Assembly (NCBI RefSeq): GCF_001909055.1
Contig: NZ_LVWI01000103.1
Coordinates: 62,001 to 126,000 of the forward strand
DNA: 64,000 nucleotides
Source: Paenibacillus helianthi
GTDB taxonomy: Bacteria > Bacillota > Bacilli > Paenibacillales > Paenibacillaceae
Reading direction: 5' to 3'
The notes beneath the pieces were generated by a model. The model did no database searches. It was not told the DNA's origin and saw only the letters and a list, made by a program, of their open reading frames with translations. Shown one piece after another: positions 43,801-51,780 of the stretch (the stretch's first letter is position 1; each line of letters begins with the position of its first letter). The translations under genes were made by a program, and so were the position numbers.

Positions 43801-44486
43801 CTACACCGGTATTCAGCGGCTCTAACAAGCAAGGGCGCCGATATTCGCCGTTCACCACCAATATTGAACGTCTTGTCCCGTTCCGGACATTGACAGGCAG
43901 GCAGCATTTCTACATTGATCACGAGATCTTCCAGCAGTTTGGAGAAGCGTTGCCAATCTATAAACCTACCTTGCCGCCCATGGTATTTGGACCGCGCGAC
44001 AAAGAAGTGAAGGGCGGGCAGGATGCGCTTGTCCTCCGGTACTTAACGCCGCACGGCAAATGGAATATTCACTCGACCTACCAGGACAACCAGCATATGC
44101 TGACCCTGTTCCGCGGGGGGCCAACGGTGTGGATCAATAACGAGGATGCCGAGCAGCACGGTATAGCCGATAATGATTGGCTGGAAGTCTATAACCGGAA
44201 CGGCGTGGTCACTGCCCGCGCCGTAGTCAGCCACCGGATGCCCAGAGGCACCATGTTCATGTATCACGCGCAAGACAAGCATATTCAAGTTCCCGGCTCC
44301 GAGATCACAGATACGCGTGGCGGCAGTCATAATGCACCCACCCGAATTCATCTTAAGCCCACCCAGATGGTTGGGGGTTACGCACAGCTCAGCTATGGTT
44401 TCAACTACTATGGTCCAATCGGCAACCAGCGTGATGTATACGTAGCGGTGCGAAAAATGAAGGAGGTTAACTGGCTTGAAGATTAA
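40812..44486 (+). CDS. narG: Respiratory nitrate reductase alpha subunit
   Basis: A 1224-residue molybdopterin enzyme, normal for NarG. The N-terminal Fe-S motif uses His: THGVNCTGSCSW (HxxxCxxxC). The FS0 cluster region and the Mo ligand Asp lie in the following PSCGPD/WGSNVP segments; the C-terminal molybdopterin domain includes RGGPTVWINNEDAEQHG. It reduces nitrate to nitrite at the cytoplasmic face, taking electrons from NarH. ATG 40812 has AAGGAG upstream. First gene of narGHJI-nreABC-hemerythrin; its stop overlaps narH by 11 bases. Confidence 0.97.
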   Translation: MKKKFGLNFFKPVESYSGKWSILEEKNRDWEDMYRQRWSHDKVVRTTHGVNCTGSCSWKVFVKNGIITWENQQIDYPSCGPDMPEFEPRGCPRGATFSWYEYSPLRVKYPYMRGKLWRLWKAALQEHDNPVDAWASIVEDPEKADLYKKARGKGGHIRVAWDDALRLISAQLIYTIRKYGPDRIAGFTPIPAMSMVSYASGARFISLIGGQMLSFYDWYADLPPASPQIWGEQTDVPESSDWYNAGYLIMWGSNVPLTRTPDAHFMTEVRYKGTKVVSVAPDLAENVKFADNWLAPNPGTDAALAQAMTHVILKEFYNERKEPMFMDYAKQFTDMPFIILLDPHEQSLKGGRFLRASDLGDSSPHADWKPVIYDSGSGELIVPNGTMGQRWETDKKWNLILEREDGTTIDPALSVDGHAEQWVEIVFPYFDQAGNGTFSRMIPAIKIRLADGTERYGATVYDLMMSQYGISRIESLHSAKDYDDSASHYTPAWQENITGVKSSVVVQIAREFAQNAIDTGGRSMIIMGAGINHWFNSDTIYRSILNLVVLTASQGVNGGGWAHYVGQEKCRPIEGWSTIAFAKDWQGISRQQNATSFFYFATEQWRYEESGTDSLKSPTAGEVAYQHPADYNVLAARLGWLPSFPQFNKNSLLFAEEAAQQGKKSNAEIINHTLEEIKSRTTRFAVEDPGAPENFPRTLFIWRSNLISSSAKGQEYFMKHLLGASDGLLARPNEEQKPEEIVWREDVEGKLDLMVALDFRMTTTPLYADIVLPAATWYEKTDLSSTDMHPFVHPFNPAVNPLWESRSDWDIYRQLSEVFSEMAKSELPGVYKDLVATPLAHDSISEISQPMGLVKDWAKGEVEAIPGKTMPNLSIVERDYTKIHDKYISLGPNLITGKAGAHGISFSVAEEYEELKRLNGVFYDDSIKDGLPKIQTARQVADTILHLSSATNGRVSQKAYAQAEKDSGVVLRDISADRAAEKITFHSITAQPREVIPTPVFSGSNKQGRRYSPFTTNIERLVPFRTLTGRQHFYIDHEIFQQFGEALPIYKPTLPPMVFGPRDKEVKGGQDALVLRYLTPHGKWNIHSTYQDNQHMLTLFRGGPTVWINNEDAEQHGIADNDWLEVYNRNGVVTARAVVSHRMPRGTMFMYHAQDKHIQVPGSEITDTRGGSHNAPTRIHLKPTQMVGGYAQLSYGFNYYGPIGNQRDVYVAVRKMKEVNWLED

Positions 44487-46053
44487 AGCGCAAGTTGCAA
44501 TGGTGATGAATCTGGATAAGTGCATAGGCTGTCATACCTGCAGCGTGACCTGCAAAACGACCTGGACAAACCGCAAAGGTGCGGAATACATGTGGTTTAA
44601 TAATGTTGAAACGAAGCCGGGCATCGGATATCCGAAACGCTGGGAAGACCAGGAACTCTACAAGGGGGGCTGGCAGCTCCGCAAAGGCAAGCTTGAGCTG
44701 AAATCCGGCAACAAGTTGTCCAAGATTGCGCTCGGGAAGATTTTTTATAACCCGGACATGCCGGAAATGAAAGATTATTATGAACCCTGGACTTACAATT
44801 ATGAGCATCTGACGGAAGCGGGGGAACAGAAGCATTCACCTGTGGCACGCGCACATTCAGCAGTAACAGGCGAGAAGATGGACCTGGAGTGGGGGCCGAA
44901 CTGGGAGGATGATCTGGCCGGCGCACACGTGACCGGACCCCTTGATCCCAATATCCAGAAGATTGAAGAGGAGATCAAATTCAACTTTGAACAGTCGTTT
45001 ATGATCTATCTGCCGCGCCTCTGTGAACATTGCCTCAACCCCAGCTGTGTCGCCTCTTGTCCATCGGGTGCGATGTATAAACGGGAGGAGGACGGCATTG
45101 TTCTGGTGGATCAGGAGGCCTGCCGGGGCTGGAGATATTGCATGACAGGCTGCCCTTATAAAAAAGTATATTTCAACTGGCAAACCAACAAAGCGGAAAA
45201 ATGCACCTTCTGCTTCCCGCGTGTGGAGGCCGGCTTGCCAACGGTATGCTCAGAGACCTGTACCGGGCGTATCCGTTATCTTGGCGTACTGCTCTACGAC
45301 GCAGACAAGGTGCTGGAGGCTGCTTCGACACCGGATGAGAAAGATCTGTACAAAGCTCAATGTGATTTGTTTATGAACCCTCATGATCCTGAAGTTATTG
45401 CCCAGGCCAGAAAAGACGGGATCTCAGAAGATTGGCTGGAAGCCGCCCAGAATTCGCCGGTCTACAAGCTCGCCATTGAGCACAAGCTCGCGTTCCCGCT
45501 GCACCCGGAATACCGGACCCTGCCGATGGTATGGTATGTACCTCCGCTCAGCCCGATTATGAACTACTTTGAAGGGAAGGATTCTCTAAAGAATCCGGAC
45601 ATGATCTTTCCGGCGATCGAGGAAATGCGGACACCGATTCAGTATTTGGCCAATATGCTGACTGCTGGTGACACGCAGACTGTAAAAGAAGCTCTGCAGC
45701 GGATGGCTATGATGCGCTCCTATATGCGAGCCAAGTCAGCCAATCTACCCTTCGATCCGAGCCGTCTTGAGCGTGTAGGCCTGACCGCACAGCAGACGGA
45801 ACAGATGTACCGTCTTTTGGCTATTGCCAAATATGAGGACCGCTTCGTGATTCCGACTTCGCATAAGGAACAAACCATGAATCCTTACCGTGCCCAAGGT
45901 TCAGCAGGGTACGGTAACCGGATGGGAGATATGGGTTCCGGGTTCGGGTCGGGATGTGATGGCTGCGGACCGGCAGATGGGGCCGGTTCAGAGACGAAGA
46001 CCGCGAAGGAAATCTACGAAGAGAACTTCTACGGAGGGATTTGGCGTGATTGA
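44476..46053 (+). CDS. narH: Respiratory nitrate reductase beta subunit
   Basis: A 525-residue Fe-S protein. Four Cys groups are visible: CIGCHTCSVTCK near 16, CEHCLNPSCVASCP near 180, CRGWRYCMTGCP near 216 (Trp in place of Cys gives the [3Fe-4S] cluster, as usual), and CTFCFP..CSETCTG near 243. The start is TTG 44476 after AGGAGG. The C-terminal ~55 residues include a Gly-rich stretch with a CxxC (GSGCDGCGP) not part of the cluster set. It passes electrons from NarI heme to NarG. Overlaps narJ by eight bases. Confidence 0.97.
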   Translation: MKIKAQVAMVMNLDKCIGCHTCSVTCKTTWTNRKGAEYMWFNNVETKPGIGYPKRWEDQELYKGGWQLRKGKLELKSGNKLSKIALGKIFYNPDMPEMKDYYEPWTYNYEHLTEAGEQKHSPVARAHSAVTGEKMDLEWGPNWEDDLAGAHVTGPLDPNIQKIEEEIKFNFEQSFMIYLPRLCEHCLNPSCVASCPSGAMYKREEDGIVLVDQEACRGWRYCMTGCPYKKVYFNWQTNKAEKCTFCFPRVEAGLPTVCSETCTGRIRYLGVLLYDADKVLEAASTPDEKDLYKAQCDLFMNPHDPEVIAQARKDGISEDWLEAAQNSPVYKLAIEHKLAFPLHPEYRTLPMVWYVPPLSPIMNYFEGKDSLKNPDMIFPAIEEMRTPIQYLANMLTAGDTQTVKEALQRMAMMRSYMRAKSANLPFDPSRLERVGLTAQQTEQMYRLLAIAKYEDRFVIPTSHKEQTMNPYRAQGSAGYGNRMGDMGSGFGSGCDGCGPADGAGSETKTAKEIYEENFYGGIWRD

Positions 46054-46612
46054 CTTAACGAAGCTGTGTACATTCAAGCCTTCTTTCGGGTACTATGCCC
46101 TGCAGCTGATGTATCCGGAAAAGCAGGATTTTCAACAGTCTTTTCAGGATGAGGCGTTCGAAGTGGGGCATCCGGCTTACAATCATGTGCAAAGGTATGG
46201 GGCGCTCATGCAGTGCTACAGTTTGGATGAAATCCAGGAACGGTATGCAGCAACATTTGATTTTCAGCGGGACTGTGCACTTTATATGACCTATTTTAAG
46301 TTTGAGGATGCCAAGGAGCGCGGTCAAATCCTAGCGAAACTGAAAATGCTCTATGAAATGTACGGCCTTGAAATGCCGGAAGGGGAGCTGCCGGATTATT
46401 TGCCGCTCATGTGTGAATTTCTATATGCAGCTGAATGGCGTAACGATCCCCGGGCACCCGAGAATTTCCGGATGCTGATTGCGGTTCTTGAGGATGGAAC
46501 GTACCACTTGCTCCAGGCGCTGGACAAAAATGAAAGTCCGTATTTTCATCTGGTGAAGGGCCTTCGGGAAACACTCAAAGCTTGCATCGAACAGGAGGCT
46601 TTCAGTCAATGA
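46046..46612 (+). CDS. narJ: Nitrate reductase assembly chaperone
   Basis: A 188-residue NarJ/TorD-family helical protein (FQDEAFEVGHPAYNHVQRYG, LPDYLPLMCEFL). It binds apo-NarG and is needed for Mo cofactor insertion. Start GTG 46046 follows GGAGGG and overlaps narH; an upstream frame from 45890 runs through narH coding and is spurious. Confidence 0.93.
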   Translation: MIDLTKLCTFKPSFGYYALQLMYPEKQDFQQSFQDEAFEVGHPAYNHVQRYGALMQCYSLDEIQERYAATFDFQRDCALYMTYFKFEDAKERGQILAKLKMLYEMYGLEMPEGELPDYLPLMCEFLYAAEWRNDPRAPENFRMLIAVLEDGTYHLLQALDKNESPYFHLVKGLRETLKACIEQEAFSQ

Positions 46613-47295
46613 ATATGTTCGATCAATTCTTATGGGTCATAATTCCTTACATTTGTTTAGTTATTTTTATCGTCGGGCATATTTACCGTTACCGGAGAGA
46701 CCAGTTCAACTGGACGGCCAAATCCAGTGAGTTCATCGAGAAGAAACAGTTGAAATATGGGAGTATTCTCTTTCATCTTGGAATAATTCCGGTTATATTC
46801 GGGCATATCGGCGGCCTAGTTGTTCCGAAATCATGGATGGAGGCTGTGGGTGTAAGTGAACACACGTATCACATTGGGGCTGTATATATCGGTGGGATTT
46901 TTGGAATAGCCACCCTTGCCGGGATGCTGATTCTTACCTCGCGCCGATTTACGCTCAAGAATGTCCGGCGGCTTAGCAGCGCATCTGATTTGATTGTAAA
47001 TTCTCTGCTCTTGTTCATTGTATTTATGGGCATGTACTCCACCCTTGTTACCAATGCCGTACAGCCTGAATTTGATTACCGGGAGACCATTTCCGTATGG
47101 TTCCGCGGCTTGTTCATGTTCAGACCCGATCCTTCGTTAATGACAACGGTGCCGCTTTCTTTTAAAATTCACGTCTTGTCGGGTTTCGCCATCTTCGCAT
47201 TTTGGCCCTTTACCCGGCTTGTTCATGTATGGAGTGTTCCGTTGAATTATGTAGGCAGAAGTTATATTCTATACAGAAGACATAAATCGAATTAA
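46609..47295 (+). CDS. narI: Nitrate reductase gamma subunit, cytochrome b
   Basis: A 228-residue membrane protein with five transmembrane helices. Heme ligand His residues appear in VGHIYRYRRD, LGIIPVIFGHIGG, and near the C-terminus KIHVLSG and RLVHVWSVP. It takes electrons from menaquinol and anchors NarGH at the membrane. ATGA overlap with narJ; AGGAGG upstream. Confidence 0.96.
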   Translation: MNMFDQFLWVIIPYICLVIFIVGHIYRYRRDQFNWTAKSSEFIEKKQLKYGSILFHLGIIPVIFGHIGGLVVPKSWMEAVGVSEHTYHIGAVYIGGIFGIATLAGMLILTSRRFTLKNVRRLSSASDLIVNSLLLFIVFMGMYSTLVTNAVQPEFDYRETISVWFRGLFMFRPDPSLMTTVPLSFKIHVLSGFAIFAFWPFTRLVHVWSVPLNYVGRSYILYRRHKSN

Positions 47296-47344
47296 TGGAA
47301 AGTAAGTGAGCACTTCTTTCCCTGTTCAAATAGGAGAGAAAACG

Positions 47345-47803
47345 ATGAAAAACAAGGTCGATTATCAGCTGGAACTAGACCAAATCCGTGAAGCACTAGG
47401 GTATGACTTCATGTCATTGGCACTTGCCGACCCTGCAGAATATGACTATGTCATCCGATGGAAATACGCCTCCGGCAATCTGAATTCCCGGTATAAACGG
47501 ATTGTTCTTCAGTCGGGAAGAGGGGTGGCGGGAATAGTATTCAAGACCGGAAAGTCGTTTTTGCTCTCTTCAGTAAAAGAACAGGTACAGCAAGAAATGC
47601 TGTTTAATTATCCGATAGTTAAATCTGAGGAACTGCAAAGCATCGGGGCAGTACCGCTTTGGAATGATGCCCGCGTCGCTGGTGTGCTTCTCGGCGGTTT
47701 CCGGGGAATTCAGCAGGTGAATGAAATGATGTTGAAGGATCTGGAGAATACGTCACGCAAGGGTATTGGAGACTTGAACGGGAAGGAATTGTTGCTGAGT
47801 TGA
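47345..47803 (+). CDS. nreA: NreA-type nitrate-sensing GAF protein
   Basis: A 152-residue single GAF-domain protein, the same length as staphylococcal NreA. Motifs: DFMSLALADPAEYDYVIRWK, GRGVAGIVFKTGKSFLL, and the C-terminal SIGAVPLWNDARVAGVLLGG. NreA binds nitrate and lifts its brake on the NreB kinase. Start ATG 47345 has AGGAGAG upstream. It lies 50 bases after narI and overlaps nreB. Confidence 0.9.
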   Translation: MKNKVDYQLELDQIREALGYDFMSLALADPAEYDYVIRWKYASGNLNSRYKRIVLQSGRGVAGIVFKTGKSFLLSSVKEQVQQEMLFNYPIVKSEELQSIGAVPLWNDARVAGVLLGGFRGIQQVNEMMLKDLENTSRKGIGDLNGKELLLS

Positions 47804-48870
47804 TGCTGCCAACCGGGATGGATTCACTAAATATTCTGATGCTGAAGCTGTTCGAGAACAGCAGGGAGGCTATCTTCTTTTTTGACAGGGAAGGAAAGAC
47901 GCTGGCAATGAATCCGGCGGCCTCCAGTATTGTGGACAATGACTTTCTGAACCAGCTGGAGCAAGGGAATTCCCTTGCCCTCTGCGGTACATGCAGGGGT
48001 TATACCAGTGACCAGGAGCTCCGCACCTGTCTCAACTGCTTTTTTCATACGCCGGAATCTGAGGATTTCACCTCTTACCAGGTCTACCTTGAGACAAAAT
48101 ATAAAGGGATTGTCCCCTACACAGCAAGCTTTCATACCATAGATTCCAAGAATGGAATTCGGGTGTTAATGCTCCGGGATCTAACCAGACAATTCAAGAC
48201 CCAAGAGAAATTTTATCAGAATAAAATGATGAAGCATGTGATTGAAGCCCAAGAGAATGAGCGCAAACGGATTTCCCGTGAGCTGCATGACAGCGTCGCA
48301 CAGGAGCTTATGAGCGCTGTAGTGGATTTGCGGGTGCTTAAGTATATGACCGCAGATGACAACATTCTTAAGAAGGTGAAGCAGACAGAAGTATCCATGA
48401 CGCGGCTCTTGAACGATATCCGCAATCTCTCCGTGGAGCTTCGCCCGGCTGCTCTCGATGATTTCGGACTTGAAGCAGCCTTTCGCTCACACTTTAAACG
48501 GCTGGAGCAAATCTACGGGCTCATTATAGAATTTGAATCCGATCTCTCAGAGAACCGCTATGACAGTGAAATAGAAACGGTGATGTACCGGGTCTGTCAG
48601 GAAGCTGTGCTCAATGCTCTTAAGTATGCACAGGTAGACTTGGTCCAAGTAAAACTTACCGAGCGGGACGGAATGCTGAAACTCACGATCGAAGATGAAG
48701 GTATCGGATTTAGCCCAGGGGATGAGCCGAGTGGCACCGGACTGGGATTATACGGCATGCAGGAGCGGGCAGAATTAGTAGGAGGCAGCTTCAGCATAAG
48801 GACGGAGACGGGAATGGGAACCTCGATTTTCATTCAAGTTCCTGTCGGAGATGGTAGTGGAAAGGAATGA
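47803..48870 (+). CDS. nreB: NreB-type oxygen-sensing histidine kinase
   Basis: A 355-residue soluble kinase: PAS domain (about 1-130) containing a CxxC-11-CxxC set (CGTCRGYTSDQ.., CLNC near residues 59-77), the [4Fe-4S] oxygen sensor spacing of NreB. HisKA_3 box follows with the phospho-His in RISRELHDSVAQ (about 160), then HATPase_c with NALKYA and TGLGLYGMQER. Oxygen converts the cluster and stops kinase activity. ATG overlaps the nreA stop. Confidence 0.95.
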   Translation: MLPTGMDSLNILMLKLFENSREAIFFFDREGKTLAMNPAASSIVDNDFLNQLEQGNSLALCGTCRGYTSDQELRTCLNCFFHTPESEDFTSYQVYLETKYKGIVPYTASFHTIDSKNGIRVLMLRDLTRQFKTQEKFYQNKMMKHVIEAQENERKRISRELHDSVAQELMSAVVDLRVLKYMTADDNILKKVKQTEVSMTRLLNDIRNLSVELRPAALDDFGLEAAFRSHFKRLEQIYGLIIEFESDLSENRYDSEIETVMYRVCQEAVLNALKYAQVDLVQVKLTERDGMLKLTIEDEGIGFSPGDEPSGTGLGLYGMQERAELVGGSFSIRTETGMGTSIFIQVPVGDGSGKE

Positions 48871-48877
48871 TCACCGG

Positions 48878-49525
48878 ATGAAGATCGTTATCGCAGACGA
48901 CCATGCCATTGTGCGCAGCGGTTTTGCCATGATTCTGAATTTCCAGGATGACATCGAAGTCATTGGTGCTGCTGCCGACGGGATTGAAGCCTATGCGTTG
49001 GTAGCAAAATGCAGGCCGGATATCCTGATCATGGATCTTAGCATGCCCCCAGGAGAGAGCGGACTAATTGCAACAGGCAAAATCAAGGAGGATTACCCCG
49101 ATACCAAAATATTGATTCTGACCATGCATGATGATGAAGAATATCTGTTCCATGTCCTGAAGAACGGAGCGTCAGGTTATGTGCTGAAAAGTGCGCCGGA
49201 TGAGGAGCTTTTACTGGCTATTCGCACCATCCATCAGGGAGGAACCTATATTCACCCCAAATTGGCTACCTCCCTGGTCCGTGAATTTATTAAAAAGGAC
49301 AAAACAGCCGCTTCAGAAGACCCGTTTGAATTGCTGTCCAAGCGGGAGCTGGAGATTTTGCCGCTGATCGCCAAAGGCTACGGAAATAAAGAGATCGCTG
49401 AAAGGCTGTTTATCTCCGTGAAGACAGTTGAAGCCCATAAATCAAAGATCATGGAAAAATTACACCTGAAGAGCCGGCCCGAGCTGGTCGAATATGCCTT
49501 GAAAAAAAAGCTGCTGGATTTCTAA
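48878..49525 (+). CDS. nreC: NreC-type LuxR-family response regulator
   Basis: A 215-residue NarL/FixJ-type regulator: receiver domain with IVIADDHAIVRSG, phospho-acceptor Asp in ILIMDLSMP, Thr in ILTMHD, Lys in YVLKSAP; LuxR helix-turn-helix (LSKREIEILPLIAKGY-like, NKEIAERLFISVKTVEAHK) near the end. Phosphorylated NreC activates nar and nitrate-transport genes. Start ATG 48878; AAAGGA upstream. The tandem GC-rich boxes before narG and narK are its likely targets. Confidence 0.94.
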   Translation: MKIVIADDHAIVRSGFAMILNFQDDIEVIGAAADGIEAYALVAKCRPDILIMDLSMPPGESGLIATGKIKEDYPDTKILILTMHDDEEYLFHVLKNGASGYVLKSAPDEELLLAIRTIHQGGTYIHPKLATSLVREFIKKDKTAASEDPFELLSKRELEILPLIAKGYGNKEIAERLFISVKTVEAHKSKIMEKLHLKSRPELVEYALKKKLLDF

Positions 49526-49545
49526 GCACGGATTGGAGGATATAT

Positions 49546-50076
49546 ATGCCAAATTCCGCCGGTTTGTCCGCTACTTCTCCCGCTATGCGCATTCTAGAGA
49601 ACGAGCACCGCTATTTGTCCTTTCTGATGCAAGAATGGCATACGATTGTTCTTTCTTTTGAACAAGACGACCTCCCGGGCGAGGAGGAAGCCAGGCACAG
49701 GATCAGGGAGCTGCGGAGGCTCATTATGGAGTTTCAGATTCCGCTTGCCAAGCATACACAAAAAGAAGAAGAACATTTTTTCCCGCTGCTCGGAAGCTAC
49801 ATAGGTTTTGAACAAGGGCCGCTGGTTGGTATTCAGGAAGAGCATGTGGAGATCGATGGATATTTGGGTCATTTCCTTCACCATACGGCAGGCGATTTGG
49901 AACTGGTGCCGCTGGCAAAGATGATATCCGCCGTGAAGGATGCCGGAGAGGCTTTTGAAATATTAACCGTTCATTTGGTCAAAGAAGAAGCGGTCATTTT
50001 TCCAATGGCTGAAACTCAGCTGAGCGAGCCGGATCATAAACGGCTTTTCTCTAGAATGAATACGCTCATTACATGA
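49546..50076 (+). CDS. Hemerythrin HHE-domain protein (last gene of nar operon)
   Basis: A 176-residue protein with helical ligand motifs ENEHRYLSFLMQEWH, KHTQKEEEHFFPLLG, EEHVEIDGYLGHFLHH, and HLVKEEAVIFPMAE. It is 20 bases after nreC with GGAGG upstream. In this position it may scavenge oxygen or NO, or protect nitrate reductase clusters. Sequence differs clearly from the other hemerythrin at 40069, so the two are separate versions. Confidence 0.85.
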   Translation: MPNSAGLSATSPAMRILENEHRYLSFLMQEWHTIVLSFEQDDLPGEEEARHRIRELRRLIMEFQIPLAKHTQKEEEHFFPLLGSYIGFEQGPLVGIQEEHVEIDGYLGHFLHHTAGDLELVPLAKMISAVKDAGEAFEILTVHLVKEEAVIFPMAETQLSEPDHKRLFSRMNTLIT

Positions 50077-50086
50077 AATCTGCATA

Positions 50087-50130
50087 CGGCTTCACTGTCC
50101 CCATTGGGATGGTGGAGCTGTTTTTTTATT
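50087..50130 (+). terminator. Intrinsic terminator of the nar-nre operon
   Basis: GC-rich stem with G-U pairs around TCCC-catt-GGGA, then TTTTTTTATTTT. Confidence 0.78.
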
Positions 50131-50132
50131 TT

Positions 50133-50198
50133 CAGGGAATACCCTCTCAGGGACAGGGGACTCCCCTATATCAGTGGCAGAGTCACGGCAGATACAAT
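50133..50198 (+). promoter_or_regulatory. Paired NreC-type boxes and promoter of the narK/PAS gene
   Basis: CAGGG-AATA-CCCTC (50133-50146) and CAGGG-GACT-CCCCT (50154-50167), centres 21 bp apart as at narG. The -10 TACAAT (50193-50198) puts the nearer box about 44 bases before the start point, again matching narG. Confidence 0.65.
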
Positions 50199-50257
50199 AA
50201 GGACAGGAAGTGAGTTCATACACGCAGCAGATAAAAATGGCGGAAAAGGTGAGTGGA

Positions 50258-51748
50258 ATGATTAAAAAATTGCAATTGCCGTTACAAACCCTGAATTTGA
50301 TCGTAGGCTTTATGGTATGGGTAATTATTTCATCCCTAATGCCCTTTATTTCCGAGGATATATCTATTCCATCCGGAAAACTGGCTATGGTTACGGCGAT
50401 TCCCGTAGTCCTAGGCTCGATCCTGCGTATTCCTCTCGGCTATTATGCCAATATTCTCGGGGCGCGTATCATTTTTATGGTCAGCTTTATCCTGCTGCTG
50501 TTTCCCGTCTTCTATATTAGCAATGCCACCACATATATAGACTTGATTGTTGGCGGATTGTTTTTAGGGATCGGCGGCGCCGTTTTTTCCGTAGGGGTCA
50601 CCTCACTGCCCAAGTATTTCCCAAAAGAAAAGCACGGGTTTGTGAACGGGATCTACGGGGTTGGGAATTTGGGTACGGCCCTTACTACATTCACTGCTCC
50701 AATCGTAGCTGCCCATTATGGCTGGGCTACTGCTGTGAAGCTGTATCTGATCCTTCTGCTGGTATTTATTGCACTGAATTTCTTCTTCGGTGACCGCCAT
50801 GAGCCTAAGGTTAGAACACCCATTATTGAACAGATCAAAGGGGTAGCTGCCAACGAGAAGCTCTGGTTGTTCTCGCTCTTCTATTTCATTACGTTCGGAT
50901 CGTTTGTCGCATTTACCATTTATCTGCCTAACTTTCTGGTATCCAATTTTGGACTGGAAAAGGTGGATGCAGGCATGCGCACAGCAGGGTTTATTGCCGT
51001 TGCCACGTTCTTCCGGCCGGTTGGCGGCTGGTTGGCAGACAAATTCCAGCCATTATTTCTGCTCATCGGCACCTTCAGTATTTATACGGTTGCAGCAATC
51101 CTGTTAGCATTTCTGCCCTCTATTGGATTGTACACGGTTGGATGCCTGGCTATTGCCTTCAGTGCCGGGATTGGCAATGGGGTCATATTCAAATTAGTCC
51201 CGCTCTATTTCAATAAGCAGGCGGGGATTGCCAACGGGATTGTCTCGATGATGGGAGGGCTGGGCGGATTCTTCCCGCCGATTATGCTCTCCGTTATCTT
51301 TTCCATCACAGGCCAATATTCGATCGGGTTCATGCTGCTTTCACAAGTGGCTCTGGCGAGTCTGGTCCTTGTCATTTGGCTGTATTACAACGATCGCCTG
51401 GCGCTTACTTCTGAAGTGTTCAAATCTACGGCACAGGGAATTCTTGTTACAGATGCTTCGGGTGTTATCAAGAGCGTTAACCCTGCATTTACGAGGCTTA
51501 CCGGTTTTACGGAAGCAGAGGTACTCGGCAAACTGCCAAATGTGCTGAAGTCAGGAAGGCAACCACAAGATTTTTACCGTAACATGTGGGGTGAAATCCG
51601 GGCAAAGGGAGTTTGGCAGGGTGAGATTTGGAACAGAAGGAAGAATGGTGAAGAGTATCTCCAACTGCTGAATATCAGTGCTGTCAAGGATGAGACCGGC
51701 ACGGATATTCGTTATGTCGGTACATTCAGCGATATTACGCAGAAATAA
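50258..51748 (+). CDS. NarK/NarT-family nitrate transporter fused to a C-terminal PAS domain
   Basis: A 496-residue protein. Residues 1-382 form a 12-helix MFS nitrate/nitrite transporter (nitrate signature-like GIGGAVFSVGVTSLPKYFP and the second GNGVIFKLVPLYF; Arg in RIPLGYYA). Residues ~385-496 are a full PAS/PAC domain (EVFKSTAQGILVTDASG, FTRLTGFTEAEVLGK, RRKNGEEYLQLLNIS, ending RYVGTFSDITQK). Family members without the fusion are ~390 residues. Start ATG 50258 has AAGGTGA upstream and agrees with the promoter; GTG 50210 would fall too near the predicted transcript start. Under NreC-type boxes. moaA follows after 32 bases. Confidence 0.87.
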   Translation: MIKKLQLPLQTLNLIVGFMVWVIISSLMPFISEDISIPSGKLAMVTAIPVVLGSILRIPLGYYANILGARIIFMVSFILLLFPVFYISNATTYIDLIVGGLFLGIGGAVFSVGVTSLPKYFPKEKHGFVNGIYGVGNLGTALTTFTAPIVAAHYGWATAVKLYLILLLVFIALNFFFGDRHEPKVRTPIIEQIKGVAANEKLWLFSLFYFITFGSFVAFTIYLPNFLVSNFGLEKVDAGMRTAGFIAVATFFRPVGGWLADKFQPLFLLIGTFSIYTVAAILLAFLPSIGLYTVGCLAIAFSAGIGNGVIFKLVPLYFNKQAGIANGIVSMMGGLGGFFPPIMLSVIFSITGQYSIGFMLLSQVALASLVLVIWLYYNDRLALTSEVFKSTAQGILVTDASGVIKSVNPAFTRLTGFTEAEVLGKLPNVLKSGRQPQDFYRNMWGEIRAKGVWQGEIWNRRKNGEEYLQLLNISAVKDETGTDIRYVGTFSDITQK

Positions 51749-51780
51749 GTAGGGGGTCATTAGCGATAAAAGGAGGGCGT

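Noticed and set aside
50210..50257. Earlier GTG start for the transporter-PAS gene
   Set aside because: The predicted -10 at 50193-50198 puts the transcript start near 50205, leaving no leader; ATG 50258 has a proper ribosome site.
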